This document shows positions 34,026 to 43,165 of a DNA stretch of 64,000 nucleotides, piece by piece. The first letter of the stretch is position 1. Every line of letters starts with the position of its first letter. Source of the stretch: Alphaproteobacteria bacterium. Lineage in GTDB: Bacteria > Planctomycetota > Phycisphaerae > UBA1845. Below the pieces are notes generated by a model that saw only the letters and a list, made by a program, of their open reading frames with translations, had not been told where the DNA came from and did no database searches. Both the position numbers and the translations under genes were made by a program. Location of the stretch: assembly GCA_028285105.1 (NCBI GenBank), contig JANQQE010000011.1, forward strand, positions 695,856-759,855, written 5' to 3'.

Positions 34026-34286
34026 TTACCATCGCTCGAACATGAATAATGACTGGGTGTATTCAAGCATTCGCGCGGCGATCCACGGAATAAAGAACAT
34101 TGCGGCGACGATCATCGCAGCGATCTTCGGGACGAATGTCAGCGTCTGCTCCTGCAACTGTGTGACGGCTTGGAACAGGGAAATGACCAGACCGACGCCC
34201 AGACCGATCAAAAGAATCGGCGCAGCGGTCATGAGCGCCATCATGAAAGCGTCGCGTCCCATGTCGAGTGCTTCGGTCAACTCCAT
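34026..34286 (-). CDS. fliQ: Flagellar export gate protein FliQ
   Basis: 86 residues from the ATG at 34286, matching the usual length; an ATG 17 codons earlier would run into fliP and is rejected. Two hydrophobic helices with VGLVISLFQAVTQLQEQTLTFVPK, the family signature. Located between fliP and fliR. Confidence 0.95.
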   Translation of the reverse strand: MELTEALDMGRDAFMMALMTAAPILLIGLGVGLVISLFQAVTQLQEQTLTFVPKIAAMIVAAMFFIPWIAARMLEYTQSLFMFERW

Positions 34287-34305
34287 TGCGAACAAATCCA
34301 ATCCG

Positions 34306-35133
34306 TTACATGAAACTATAGAGCAGCGATTGCACAATCAGGTGCCAGCCGTCGGCCAACACGAATAGCAACAACTTGAATGGCAACGAGATCAAGACCG
34401 GCGGCAGCATCATCATGCCCATCGAAATCAGGATCGACGCGATGACCATGTCGATCACAAGAAACGGAAGATAAATTCGAAATCCCATCACGAATGCCGT
34501 CTTCAATTCGCTGAGGATAAATGCCGGAATCAGCGACGTGGTTTTCACTTCAGCCAGCTTCAGGCTTTGATCTTCCGGGATAGGTTTGCCGCGCCGGTAT
34601 TCTTCGAACAAGTAGATGTCTTCGTGGTTTTCCGAGGCTTCGATCTGGCGATACATGAAATCGCGCATGTGCCCCATCGCAATGTCGAGCGCTTCCCGCT
34701 GCGACAACTCCTTCTCCAGATAAGGCGAAACGGCTTCGCTGTAGACTTTGTCGAACGTGGGAGCCATCACTGCGATCGTGATGAACATGGACAGACCCAG
34801 CAGCACCTGACTTGGCGGTAACTGCGGGGTAGCGAGGGCCTGCCTAAGCAATGCAAGCACCACAATGATTCGCGTAAAGCTCGTCATCAGGATGAGCAGC
34901 GCCGGAACCAGCGTCAGCACCGTCATCAAGACGAGGATTTGCAGTGTGGAAGTCACACCCTTGGCAGTCTCTGCCGTAGGTAAGACGCCACGCAGATCGG
35001 GAATGCCTGCCGGGTTGTCGATTCCGGGAACGGCTTGCGCAAACACCGGCGTCCCCGCACCAAAGACCACCAATACGGTCAGTGCGAAAAAAAACCAGCG
35101 ACTGCGATGTGAGCGTCCATGCTCGAATAACAT
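34306..35133 (-). CDS. fliP: Flagellar export gate protein FliP
   Basis: 275 residues. A signal peptide (FFFALTVLVVFGAGTPVFAQA) is followed by the FliP body: MTSFTRIIVVLALLRQALATPQLPPSQVLLGLS, the acidic periplasmic part, and IPAFILSELKTAFVMGFRIYLPFLVIDMV. Core of the FliPQR gate. Confidence 0.96.
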   Translation of the reverse strand: MLFEHGRSHRSRWFFFALTVLVVFGAGTPVFAQAVPGIDNPAGIPDLRGVLPTAETAKGVTSTLQILVLMTVLTLVPALLILMTSFTRIIVVLALLRQALATPQLPPSQVLLGLSMFITIAVMAPTFDKVYSEAVSPYLEKELSQREALDIAMGHMRDFMYRQIEASENHEDIYLFEEYRRGKPIPEDQSLKLAEVKTTSLIPAFILSELKTAFVMGFRIYLPFLVIDMVIASILISMGMMMLPPVLISLPFKLLLFVLADGWHLIVQSLLYSFM

Positions 35134-35181
35134 GCGCCACTCCTTAGCGCCGTGTGCTTACCGTGTACGATCTGCTCTTGC

Positions 35182-36132
35182 CTACGACTTCTGAAACGAT
35201 CGCAGGCGAGCCAGCAGATCGTTCAGATGCTTCGGCGGTTGACCGTTGGTTTTCGTTTCAACTGCTGTGGTCGCCGAGGCATTCTCTAGGACGGGACTTT
35301 CGATTTTCTCGGGTTCGGCAATTGCAACCGCGTCTTCGACTTCGGGATGACTCGCGGTTACCTCCGCGTCTTCGTATTGCTCGATCTCGCGAGCCAATGC
35401 AGAATCGAAGCCGCTCGATACAGGAATTTCCGAATCGATTGCGGTTGCATCGAACCCTTGCGCTTTCGCTTCTCCGGTCTTTGCTTGACCGATTAGCTGC
35501 GCCACTTCCGACTCGTCGGTGATCTCCGAAAGCGTGTTGACGCATTCCGGCGTGACGCCAAGCAAGACAACCCGCTTGCCGACGTGCAGCAGGACGGCAG
35601 ACTGCTTCGACGAAATCGCAGTTCGCCCCACCACCTTCAACTGCTCGGATGTCACAGTCCGCGTAGCCGGCACCCAGCGCTTAACCATCGTCGCCACCGC
35701 ACCGATCACGCCGAGAACAACCAGCAGCGCCACAAATGGACTGCGATACCAAGGCACGATCGCTTGACCAGCCCGTGCGATTTCACCGGAAGCATCTTCC
35801 CCACCGTTTCGCGGTATGATTGATTCTTCGATTTCCTCCGTCGCAACCGGTATTTCTTCATGCGCTGCGCCGCTGTCGGCGATTACGTCTGCTGCAGCGT
35901 TATCGTCTTCAAGACCTGTGTTGTCTACAACTTGCGACGGCTGCCCCTGCTCTGTGTCGTATCGTTGCTCGACGAAATCGGCCTCTTGAAACCCACGTTC
36001 GCCTTGGGCGACGACCACCTCACGCAGTTCCACCCCCGTATTGGCCACCGGATGATTCTGTGCCAGCGCCGGCAATACAAGCAATGTCACCGTCGCTACG
36101 AAAGTGATTGCGAAACGTTTGGTCGACTCCAT
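35182..36132 (-). CDS. fliO: FliO-like flagellar assembly protein, enlarged
   Basis: 316 residues from the ATG at 36132 (a start 13 codons earlier is less likely because it precedes the signal sequence). Features in order: a cleavable signal peptide (TFVATVTLLVLPALAQ), an acidic extracytoplasmic region of about 110 residues, one membrane helix (FVALLVVLGVIGAVATMVKRW), the FliO cytoplasmic beta domain (LKVVGRTAISSKQSAVLLHVGKR, then LLGVTPE), and an acidic tail of 110 residues ending in a basic segment. FliO normally has 100 to 220 residues and helps FliP assemble. The position between fliN and fliP supports the name. Confidence 0.85.
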   Translation of the reverse strand: MESTKRFAITFVATVTLLVLPALAQNHPVANTGVELREVVVAQGERGFQEADFVEQRYDTEQGQPSQVVDNTGLEDDNAAADVIADSGAAHEEIPVATEEIEESIIPRNGGEDASGEIARAGQAIVPWYRSPFVALLVVLGVIGAVATMVKRWVPATRTVTSEQLKVVGRTAISSKQSAVLLHVGKRVVLLGVTPECVNTLSEITDESEVAQLIGQAKTGEAKAQGFDATAIDSEIPVSSGFDSALAREIEQYEDAEVTASHPEVEDAVAIAEPEKIESPVLENASATTAVETKTNGQPPKHLNDLLARLRSFQKS

Positions 36133-36177
36133 TCGACACCTCGCTTTTGAATTGAAGAAAGATCGCGGCAAGGCCTA

Positions 36178-36849
36178 TCAGCCAGCCGCCCGGTCTTCCG
36201 AATTCGAAATGATTTCACTGACGCGAATACAAAAATTATCGTTGAGTACCAGAACTTCACCCCTGGCAATCAATCGATCGTTGACAAACACATCCACCGG
36301 ATCACCCGCGAGACGATCCAGTTCGACGACGCTGCCATCACTTAGTCGAAGCACGTCTTCGACAAACATGCGCGTCCGCCCAAGCTCGATCTTGACGTGA
36401 AGCTTGACGTCGTGAAGCAAACTCAGCGGCTGGGAATATTCGGTGTAAACTTCTTCCCGATCGAAGGATGGCAGTTCAATGTCTTCAACAGGTAAGTCTG
36501 CCGGTTTGGGCGAGTTGGCTGCCGCCGCTTTTTCTTCAGCAATAGCAGCCGCCATCGCAGCGCCCATCTCATCAAGCGGACGACCTTCTGAATCGAGTTC
36601 GGGGGCTTCGGCTGCCGGCGCCGGTTCTGCGCTTGCTCCGGCAGAATCTTCGCCGCCCATCAGTGCATCGATGTCAGATTGGCTGAAACCGGCATTGTCG
36701 TCGTAGGATTCTTCTGCTTCGGCAGGTGGATTTTGCGCACCGCCCATCGCCGCATCGATATCCGCCTGGGACAATTCACCGGCATCATTGCCATCGGAAT
36801 CATCGCTGGAGTCACCACCCATCAGCGCATCTATTTCGTTCTGATCCAT
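36178..36849 (-). CDS. fliN: Flagellar motor switch protein FliN with three EIDALM-type peptides
   Basis: 223 residues, about twice a typical FliN. Residues 139-215 are one SpoA/FliN domain ([24 protein letters not shown], then [26 protein letters not shown]). The N-terminal 130 residues are acidic and Ala-rich and hold three copies of a FliM/FliY-type peptide: [10 protein letters not shown] (3-12), [12 protein letters not shown] (26-37) and [12 protein letters not shown] (55-66). In FliM and B. subtilis FliY this peptide binds phosphorylated CheY. There is no CheC-like middle domain, so this is not FliM or FliY. fliM is not found between fliL and fliN or elsewhere in the window. Confidence 0.9.
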   Translation of the reverse strand: MDQNEIDALMGGDSSDDSDGNDAGELSQADIDAAMGGAQNPPAEAEESYDDNAGFSQSDIDALMGGEDSAGASAEPAPAAEAPELDSEGRPLDEMGAAMAAAIAEEKAAAANSPKPADLPVEDIELPSFDREEVYTEYSQPLSLLHDVKLHVKIELGRTRMFVEDVLRLSDGSVVELDRLAGDPVDVFVNDRLIARGEVLVLNDNFCIRVSEIISNSEDRAAG

Positions 36850-36957
36850 GGCCGAATGGCTCGTATCAAGACAATAACGTGCTGGGCAATTGCGGCATTC
36901 GCAATCGCTCCGTCTGGCGCACGTGTATTATCGGTACTGCGGGTGGGGCAACCGTAA

Positions 36958-37491
36958 TTAAACGTTTGCCGGCGATTGAAAGAACTTGGGAATGAGCAGC
37001 TCCTCGATCAACTGGTCGTCCCCGATGATGTCCTCAAGCTCGTGCTGAAGCTGCCGACGAATGGTTTGTAACTCCGGTTCGTTAAGGAATTTGGAGTCTG
37101 CACGGCGGATAACAGTATTGAAACGGTCCTTTATCGTCGATTCACGCAACTCGATGATCTCTTCGACCTGCTCTTTTTGCTCAGATTGAACACGGATGGT
37201 GACCTGGAAATTAAAAAGAAACATCCTCCCGTCCCGCTTGTTGTAGGCGTTGAGTTCCGGGAGGGCGATTTCGACCTGATCCTTCAGGGTCTGCATGCGC
37301 TTTTCCTGATCGGTGACTTCGACCGCCTCCGCCTCTTCCGGCTTGCCGTACATCATCTTGGTTGCAAAGAAAATACCGCCACCTTCGAGCCCGAGAAGCC
37401 CGAGGACGATCAGCATCACTTTCAAGTTTTTCTTCCCCCCACCGCCTGGTGGCGACGCAGATGCGTCGACGTTTTCCGGCTGCTCAGCCAT
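36958..37491 (-). CDS. fliL: Flagellar basal-body protein FliL
   Basis: 177 residues: a short glycine-rich cytoplasmic tail, one membrane helix (VMLIVLGLLGLEGGGIFFATKM) and a periplasmic domain with the FliL pattern (FLFNFQVTIRVQSEQKEQVEEII, then IKDRFNTVIRRADSKFL). FliL surrounds the stator and modulates torque. Its start overlaps the motB end by 8 bases. Confidence 0.92.
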   Translation of the reverse strand: MAEQPENVDASASPPGGGGKKNLKVMLIVLGLLGLEGGGIFFATKMMYGKPEEAEAVEVTDQEKRMQTLKDQVEIALPELNAYNKRDGRMFLFNFQVTIRVQSEQKEQVEEIIELRESTIKDRFNTVIRRADSKFLNEPELQTIRRQLQHELEDIIGDDQLIEELLIPKFFQSPANV

Positions 37492-38242
37492 TGTTCATCT
37501 CCTGCATTTCGACCTTTTTCTCCGAATCGTTGTAATCGTCGATCGTGGCTTCGGTCACGACGATTTCGACTCTTCGGTTCAGCGCAATCTCGCGCTCTTC
37601 ATACGCCTGTCGCAACACAGGTGCCTCAGCACCAGCTGCCACCAGACGCAAACGGGCCGGTCGAATTCCGTTTCGCACCAACACTCTCTTGACTGATTCC
37701 GCCCGCGCATACGAAAGCGCCCATTGATCGCTCCACACCGAATCTTTCGGTAGCGGTTCGCGGGTTGTGTGACCGGTGATCTTGATGATCGTATTGTGGC
37801 CCACCGTCTTGGCCGCCACCTGCTCGATCAACCGCTCGGCTTCCGGCTTTAATACATCGCTGAAACGCTCAAACGTGACACGCCCACCGATCTGAACGTG
37901 AATGCCCTCGCGTACATCGGTGACGCGAAACACCCTTCCCTGAATGCCCGGATCGTCCGCATCGCCGCGATCGGGTTTTGGCGGAATCACGATTTCCTGC
38001 AACTTCTGAAGCAGCGAATTCGGTTCGAGCGGTTGCGAAATCACGGCATGAATCTCGCCCGAATTTCCAAACGCCTTACGAAGCGACTGCATGACCTGCT
38101 GAAACTTCTCGTCCTTTTTGATCTCGCTCATCGAAACGATGATGACAAAGAAGCACAACAGCAGCGACATCATGTCACCAAACGTCACCATCCATTCCGG
38201 TGCGCCGGCTGCTTCTTCAGCTTGTTTTTTCTTACGCGCCAT
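37484..38242 (-). CDS. motB: Flagellar stator protein MotB
   Basis: 252 residues. One membrane helix with the proton-binding aspartate (PEWMVTFGDMMSLLLCFFV, Asp23) and a C-terminal OmpA-like peptidoglycan-binding domain (IIKITGHTTREPL, ALSYARAESVKRVLVRNGI). A linker contains the plug region. It follows motA by 16 bases. The membrane helix lacks the polar residues that mark sodium-driven PomB, but ion choice is not certain. Confidence 0.95.
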   Translation of the reverse strand: MARKKKQAEEAAGAPEWMVTFGDMMSLLLCFFVIIVSMSEIKKDEKFQQVMQSLRKAFGNSGEIHAVISQPLEPNSLLQKLQEIVIPPKPDRGDADDPGIQGRVFRVTDVREGIHVQIGGRVTFERFSDVLKPEAERLIEQVAAKTVGHNTIIKITGHTTREPLPKDSVWSDQWALSYARAESVKRVLVRNGIRPARLRLVAAGAEAPVLRQAYEEREIALNRRVEIVVTEATIDDYNDSEKKVEMQEMNNG

Positions 38243-38258
38243 ATTCGATCACCGCTAC

Positions 38259-39047
38259 CTATGCCGCCTCAGCCGCTTCGTCCGATGCGGGCCGCTGCGA
38301 TACCGGCAGGAATGTCAACAGCTTCTGCTCGACGACGCGCGGGTTGTCGCCCGACTGGATGGCCATGACGCCTCGCACGATGATGTTCTTGATCATGATC
38401 TCTTCGGCGCTTCTTCGACCGAGTTTTTCTGCAATGGGCAGCGCCACGAGGTTGGCGACGAGGGCGCCGTACATCGTGGTCAAGAGTGCGACGGCCATAC
38501 CTGCACCGATCTTGCTCGGATCGTCCATGTTGGCGAGCATCTTCACCAATCCGATGAGGGTCCCGATCATGCCAAATGCCGGAGCGAATCGACCGATGTT
38601 ATCGAAGATCGCTTTTCCCTGTGCGTGCCGATCTTCAATGGCTTCGACTTCACTTTCCAGGACGGCTTCGATCAGTTCCGGATCGGTTCCGTCCACAGCC
38701 ATTTGAATTCCGGACACAAGGAATTCGTCATCTATCTCGCGAACTGAATTTTCCAACGAGAGAATTCCGTCGCGCCGGGCGACTTCTGCGTAGTGAACCA
38801 GTTCCTTAATCAGTTCCGTCTTGTTGCGGGCTTTGAAAAGAACCGAATGCTTGACCACCTTGGCGATCTTAAACACATCCTTCAGCGGAAAACTAATCAG
38901 CGCAGCCGATACCGCACCACCGATCACAATCGCGACGGATGGATAGTCGATGAACATCTCCAATGAAGCACCGGAAATCATGCCCCATAGGATCAAACCG
39001 CTGCCTGCGATCAGGCCGATAATCGTTGCAATATCCATAAGACCCAT
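38259..39047 (-). CDS. motA: Flagellar stator protein MotA
   Basis: 262 residues with four hydrophobic helices. MotA features include SVAIVIGGAVSAALISFP, the cytoplasmic loop with its charged residues, and FGMIGTLIGLVKMLANMDDPSKIGAGMAVALLTTMYGALVANL near the third helix. With MotB it forms the ion-driven stator. Confidence 0.95.
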   Translation of the reverse strand: MGLMDIATIIGLIAGSGLILWGMISGASLEMFIDYPSVAIVIGGAVSAALISFPLKDVFKIAKVVKHSVLFKARNKTELIKELVHYAEVARRDGILSLENSVREIDDEFLVSGIQMAVDGTDPELIEAVLESEVEAIEDRHAQGKAIFDNIGRFAPAFGMIGTLIGLVKMLANMDDPSKIGAGMAVALLTTMYGALVANLVALPIAEKLGRRSAEEIMIKNIIVRGVMAIQSGDNPRVVEQKLLTFLPVSQRPASDEAAEAA

Positions 39048-39136
39048 CCAAAGCGCAACCGAATCCGCGGCAGCGCATACTCGTTGATGCTATCGACTGT
39101 CGCCCTATCGAAGGTTAGCTTGCAAACAACGTCCGA

Positions 39137-39331
39137 TTAAACGACCTGGAAATTTCGAATGCGCCGGGCGTAGTCGACGGACCGCTCGACGACTTCATCG
39201 ACGTCTTCCTTGACCATGAAGTGATCGCCCGTCGTCAATGTGATGAGCGTGTCGGGCGTCGACTCGATCAGCTTGATCAGTTCGGCGTTGACCACGACGG
39301 CTTTCCCATTGAGTTTGGTTACGACGATCAC
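39137..39331 (-). CDS. flbD: Flagellar FlbD-family protein
   Basis: 64 residues from a GTG with AAGGAA upstream. The whole chain matches the short FlbD family found in flagellar operons: MIVVTKLNGKAVVVNAELI, then VDEVVERSVDYARRIRNF. This is not the Caulobacter response regulator of the same name. It lies between flgE and motA, the usual place. Confidence 0.92.
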   Translation of the reverse strand: MIVVTKLNGKAVVVNAELIKLIESTPDTLITLTTGDHFMVKEDVDEVVERSVDYARRIRNFQVV

Positions 39332-39368
39332 GTTGCTATCGTTTCCTTCATTCCAAACCGCTCACCCG

Positions 39369-41054
39369 TTATCGGGCCAGCAGCAACAACTCTTGCAGCA
39401 TGTCGTCGGCGCTTCGGACCACACGACTGGCTGCCGAGAATCCCGTCGATGCAGTGATCAGATTGACAAACTCGCGCGATAAATCGACGTTACTCAACTC
39501 AAGCGAATTCGATGCGATCGAACCCGCACCTTGAACTTGCGGCGCCGAAATCTGCGCGTCGCCCGAATTCACACCAACCACGTAGTTGTTGTCGTTCAGT
39601 GCAGTCAATCCTGCATTGTTGCGAAATGTCGCCAACGCCAGCTGGCCGTACTGTTGCGTTCGACCATTGCTGAACGTTCCGATGATGATGCCTTCGCGGT
39701 TGATTTCGTAATCGATGAGCGTCCCGCCGGGCGAGCCGTCCTGCGTCGCAAGGACCAGCGATGATGCGTTGTTGCCGAAATTCAAACCCGTTACGTTTTC
39801 TACATCGAGCGTGAAAGTCAATGGTGTGGCCGAACCGGCTTCAGTTTGGTCGATCATGACCTCCGTACCGCTGCTGGAGACCAGTTGCCCATCCTGATCG
39901 AAGGAGAGCGTACCCGTTCCCAAAAGCGGCGTCGCATCGGTATCGTCCGTACTTTCGACGAAGAATCGCCACACCGTCCCGGATTCGTCGCGCGTTTCCA
40001 TCGATGCCCGCAAGCGCACTTCGACAGGATTGCCCAATGAGTCGTAAACGATCATCGCAGTGGACACACCCTCACCAGTGGCTGGCGTTGTCGAGAACGC
40101 AAACGGCAGGCGGCCCGACGTTTCGTTGCGAATGTCGGAGGCGTCTATACTGATGGCGTTGGGTTCGCCGGCATTGGAAATCACGACCAGTGCGCCGGTG
40201 TCATCGACTGTCACCCCGGGCGTTTGTCCGTCGGCAGTCGTCAGCGATGTATCGATGGCCATCTTGTTCTGTAGAAATGTCGCAAAGTCTCCCAGCGTCG
40301 AACCGTCCGTTCCGACGACAAACGTGCTGTCTTGAAGATCGATGCCACCCTTTTGAATATTTCGCAGTTGAATCACGTCGCCGTCAGTGAAGAGCGCCGC
40401 GCCATCATCGTCAACCAACGACGTTAACGCCGTCGAATCACTGGCTGTCCCACCGGATGTTAGAAGCGGTTCCGTGCGCGACTCGGCGCCTCGGGTCGAA
40501 AGCGACGCCCCCGCATCGAGGTTCCCATCGAATTCCGCAATGGTCGTCGCGACAGCCGCGCTCTCGATGCCCAGTGGAATGGCTAACTCCGACAACGCAC
40601 CGGTCACAATCTCGCCATTGGAGTCAGCCGCAAAACCTTGGACGACATAACCGTTTGAAGCCACCAGCTTGTTTTCCGCATCCAAACGCATCGAACCGTC
40701 ACGCGTATACAACTGCGTGTTGTCCGGCGCTTCGACGACCAGAAATCCGTCACCATCGATCGCAACATCCGACTTGGAACCGGTCCCTTCGATTGAACCT
40801 TCTTCAAAGTTCCGATCAACTGCCGCCAGACGAGAACCCAAACCGGTTTGACGTGGATTGGTTCCGCCCTGCGTCGCGCCATTCGGTGCGGTGCCATCGG
40901 CGATCGTGTTGTAGTGAACCGTTTCGAACAGCGCCCGCTGATTCTTGAACGCTGTGGTGTTCACGTTGGCGACGTTGTCACCGACAGTATCGATCGTGTA
41001 TTGATTGGATTTGATGCCGGTGAAACCCACCAACATCGCGGAAGTCAATCCCAT
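39369..41054 (-). CDS. flgE: Flagellar hook protein FlgE
   Basis: 561 residues. The N-terminal rod/hook motif (MLVGFTGIKSNQYTIDTVGDNVANVNTTAFKNQ), the FlgE-type DGDGFLVVE, a long Thr/Asp-rich central domain and the C-terminal EFVNLITASTGFSAASRVVRSADDMLQELLLLAR are all present. The central domain is larger than in enteric hooks (about 400 residues), as in many environmental bacteria. AGGAGAGAG precedes the ATG. Confidence 0.95.
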   Translation of the reverse strand: MGLTSAMLVGFTGIKSNQYTIDTVGDNVANVNTTAFKNQRALFETVHYNTIADGTAPNGATQGGTNPRQTGLGSRLAAVDRNFEEGSIEGTGSKSDVAIDGDGFLVVEAPDNTQLYTRDGSMRLDAENKLVASNGYVVQGFAADSNGEIVTGALSELAIPLGIESAAVATTIAEFDGNLDAGASLSTRGAESRTEPLLTSGGTASDSTALTSLVDDDGAALFTDGDVIQLRNIQKGGIDLQDSTFVVGTDGSTLGDFATFLQNKMAIDTSLTTADGQTPGVTVDDTGALVVISNAGEPNAISIDASDIRNETSGRLPFAFSTTPATGEGVSTAMIVYDSLGNPVEVRLRASMETRDESGTVWRFFVESTDDTDATPLLGTGTLSFDQDGQLVSSSGTEVMIDQTEAGSATPLTFTLDVENVTGLNFGNNASSLVLATQDGSPGGTLIDYEINREGIIIGTFSNGRTQQYGQLALATFRNNAGLTALNDNNYVVGVNSGDAQISAPQVQGAGSIASNSLELSNVDLSREFVNLITASTGFSAASRVVRSADDMLQELLLLAR

Positions 41055-41110
41055 CTCTCTCTCCTGGTCTTACTTCTTCTGTTGCAGATTGCCAATGCAT
41101 TTGGCGTTGT

Positions 41111-41731
41111 CTATGCCTCGGAACTTACGACTTCCGAACCGACGACGTCGCTGAGCAATACATTCTCGCCAGTGTCGAGTTCCAATACGACGCGACCATC
41201 CGAGTCGGTGGTTTTGCCTGTCGCGATGCCCTCGACGATCTGTGGATCATCCGGATTTTCGCGATTCACGCCGGTCACGAATTGCCCGATCATCGCGTCG
41301 GCTGCCCGATCGGAATCCATGACCGATGACACCTGTTCGAGCGGAAGCGTTTCGCCACCTTCGAGTTCGAGGATGGCTTTGCCGTTGGCGTCAAAGCGGA
41401 TGGCTGTCACCGTTCCACTGACGGGTGGTGCGCCCTCTTCGCTCGACTTTCCATTGACGAAGCGGCCAATCAAACCTGCCGACGAAGCGAAGCGCTGCTG
41501 TTCGGTCAACGAATCCAGCGATGACGAAAGATTCGAGGACAGTTCGATATCGCGAATCGAAGAAATCTGATTGAGCAGGTCCTGATTGCTGGTCGGTTCA
41601 AGCGGATCCTGATTGGTCAACTCGGCGATGAGCAGTTTGAAGAAATCATCGCCACCCAATGACGCCGTAGCACTTGGTGCCTGGCTGATGGGTTCCGTTC
41701 CTGTGAGGCCCGCGATTGATTGCGTTTCCAT
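41111..41731 (-). CDS. flgD: Hook-cap scaffold protein FlgD
   Basis: 206 residues from the ATG at 41731; 13 further codons upstream lack similarity. N-terminal FFKLLIAELTNQDPLEPTSNQDLLNQISSI is the FlgD signature. The C-terminal part has two repeated beta segments (AIRFDANGKAILELEGGETLPLEQV and KTTDSDGRVVLELDTGENVLLSDV). FlgD caps the growing hook and is removed afterwards. Confidence 0.93.
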   Translation of the reverse strand: METQSIAGLTGTEPISQAPSATASLGGDDFFKLLIAELTNQDPLEPTSNQDLLNQISSIRDIELSSNLSSSLDSLTEQQRFASSAGLIGRFVNGKSSEEGAPPVSGTVTAIRFDANGKAILELEGGETLPLEQVSSVMDSDRAADAMIGQFVTGVNRENPDDPQIVEGIATGKTTDSDGRVVLELDTGENVLLSDVVGSEVVSSEA

Positions 41732-41794
41732 AACCGTCGTTTCCTGTTTCTGTCTTGATCGGGCAGCCAACTACTTGCACGACCCGCCTTACCT

Positions 41795-43141
41795 TCAAAC
41801 CAACACGTCAAGTCGAGCATCCGACTCGATCGTTTTCAATTTATCTTCCAAATGTTCATCTGAATCTTGCACCGCGCCGACCATTTCGCCGTCAATTGGC
41901 AAATCGGCGTCGAATGCTTCGTGGTTATTTTTTCCGGATTCGATTGATTGATCGGCGGCCTCCCGATCGGTCGTGTTCTCATCCTGCAAATCCGTTCGTG
42001 TAGACTCCGGTTCAGCCACTTCAAATCGATCGACGTCGATCCCGCGATCATGCAATGCCGCGAGCAGTTCACCCGAACGCTCCGTCAACAAATTCCTGGC
42101 AGCCGACGATGACGCTTCAACGCGAACACGCAGCACGTCATTGCTCATTTGAGCTTGAATCTTCATCTTGCCCAATTCTGGCGGATTCAGTCGAATCGTT
42201 GCAGATGAAGATTTGGCTCCGCGATTCATGCGGATGCTTTTGACGAGATTTTCGAATTCCGAGCGCTTGGTTTGCTCAGGTCCGTCAGCGCTTCCGCGCG
42301 CCTGTGTTTGACCGTCGGCACGAGCCTTCGCCAACTGGCTTTGATCCGCAGCACGGTTGGAAGTATTTCGATTGGGCTGCGCCTGAGCCTCGGTTCCGCT
42401 CGCGCGAGTTACTTGTGCCGTAGCATTACCAGCAAGTATCTGACCGATTCGCTGCGCCGGACTTGCGTTCTTTGCGGATGCATTCCCTTCAACCTTTGCA
42501 GCGGCCGCCGCCGTTGAGACGGTGATGGCTTTTGAAGATTGCGTGTTGGGATTGGCCTGCTGCTGATTCGATTCGCCGTTTGTCGGCTGCCTTTGGTTCG
42601 ACGCGGCGTTGTCGGTAACAGTTAGTTGCTGCAATGCTGAATCTGCTTTGGTGGCCTGTTGACCTGCCGGTTTCCCACTCGGCAACTCAGGTTTGCCTGC
42701 AACCGAACGTTCAGGCAGTTCCGCAGCACGCGGCGATTCCGTTGAAGTCGAAGAACTCTTGGGTTCCGGTAGCGGTTTGGCTTCCGTCGAAAGTTCTTTC
42801 TGTGTCAGTACGCGTTCGTGTCGTTCGCTGACCACACCATTCTGCACCGAACTCGGATCAGCACCGCGGGTGTTGCTTTTGGCAACTTCGGACTGCCGCG
42901 CCGATTGCGTTTCCTGATTGATCCGCGCCTCACGTGCGTCTGCACCGCCTACGTTTTCCGATCCGCTAAACGAACCGTCCGAAACGTTTGATCGCATCAC
43001 TCCTGTGTTGGCCAGTGCGTTGAATTGAAGCGACTGCATTTGCGCCAGCAAATCCTCAAAGCCAGTCGTTGGCGCACCGTCCGCTGCGATGGGATTGTCG
43101 TTGCGGTCCGGCGTGTATTGTCCCAGATCGACTGGCATCAT
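41795..43141 (-). CDS. fliK: Hook-length control protein FliK
   Basis: 448 residues. The first 290 are low-complexity (Gln, Asn, Ser, Ala, Lys rich), the ruler part. The C-terminal substrate-specificity domain is recognisable from SATIRLNPPELGKMKIQAQMSNDVLRVRVEASSSAARNLLTERSGELLAALHDRGI. FliK signals FlhB to switch export once the hook reaches length. Its place between the motE-like gene and flgD is normal. Confidence 0.9.
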   Translation of the reverse strand: MMPVDLGQYTPDRNDNPIAADGAPTTGFEDLLAQMQSLQFNALANTGVMRSNVSDGSFSGSENVGGADAREARINQETQSARQSEVAKSNTRGADPSSVQNGVVSERHERVLTQKELSTEAKPLPEPKSSSTSTESPRAAELPERSVAGKPELPSGKPAGQQATKADSALQQLTVTDNAASNQRQPTNGESNQQQANPNTQSSKAITVSTAAAAAKVEGNASAKNASPAQRIGQILAGNATAQVTRASGTEAQAQPNRNTSNRAADQSQLAKARADGQTQARGSADGPEQTKRSEFENLVKSIRMNRGAKSSSATIRLNPPELGKMKIQAQMSNDVLRVRVEASSSAARNLLTERSGELLAALHDRGIDVDRFEVAEPESTRTDLQDENTTDREAADQSIESGKNNHEAFDADLPIDGEMVGAVQDSDEHLEDKLKTIESDARLDVLV

Positions 43142-43165
43142 GAAGAGAATTCCTTGAGTGACGCT

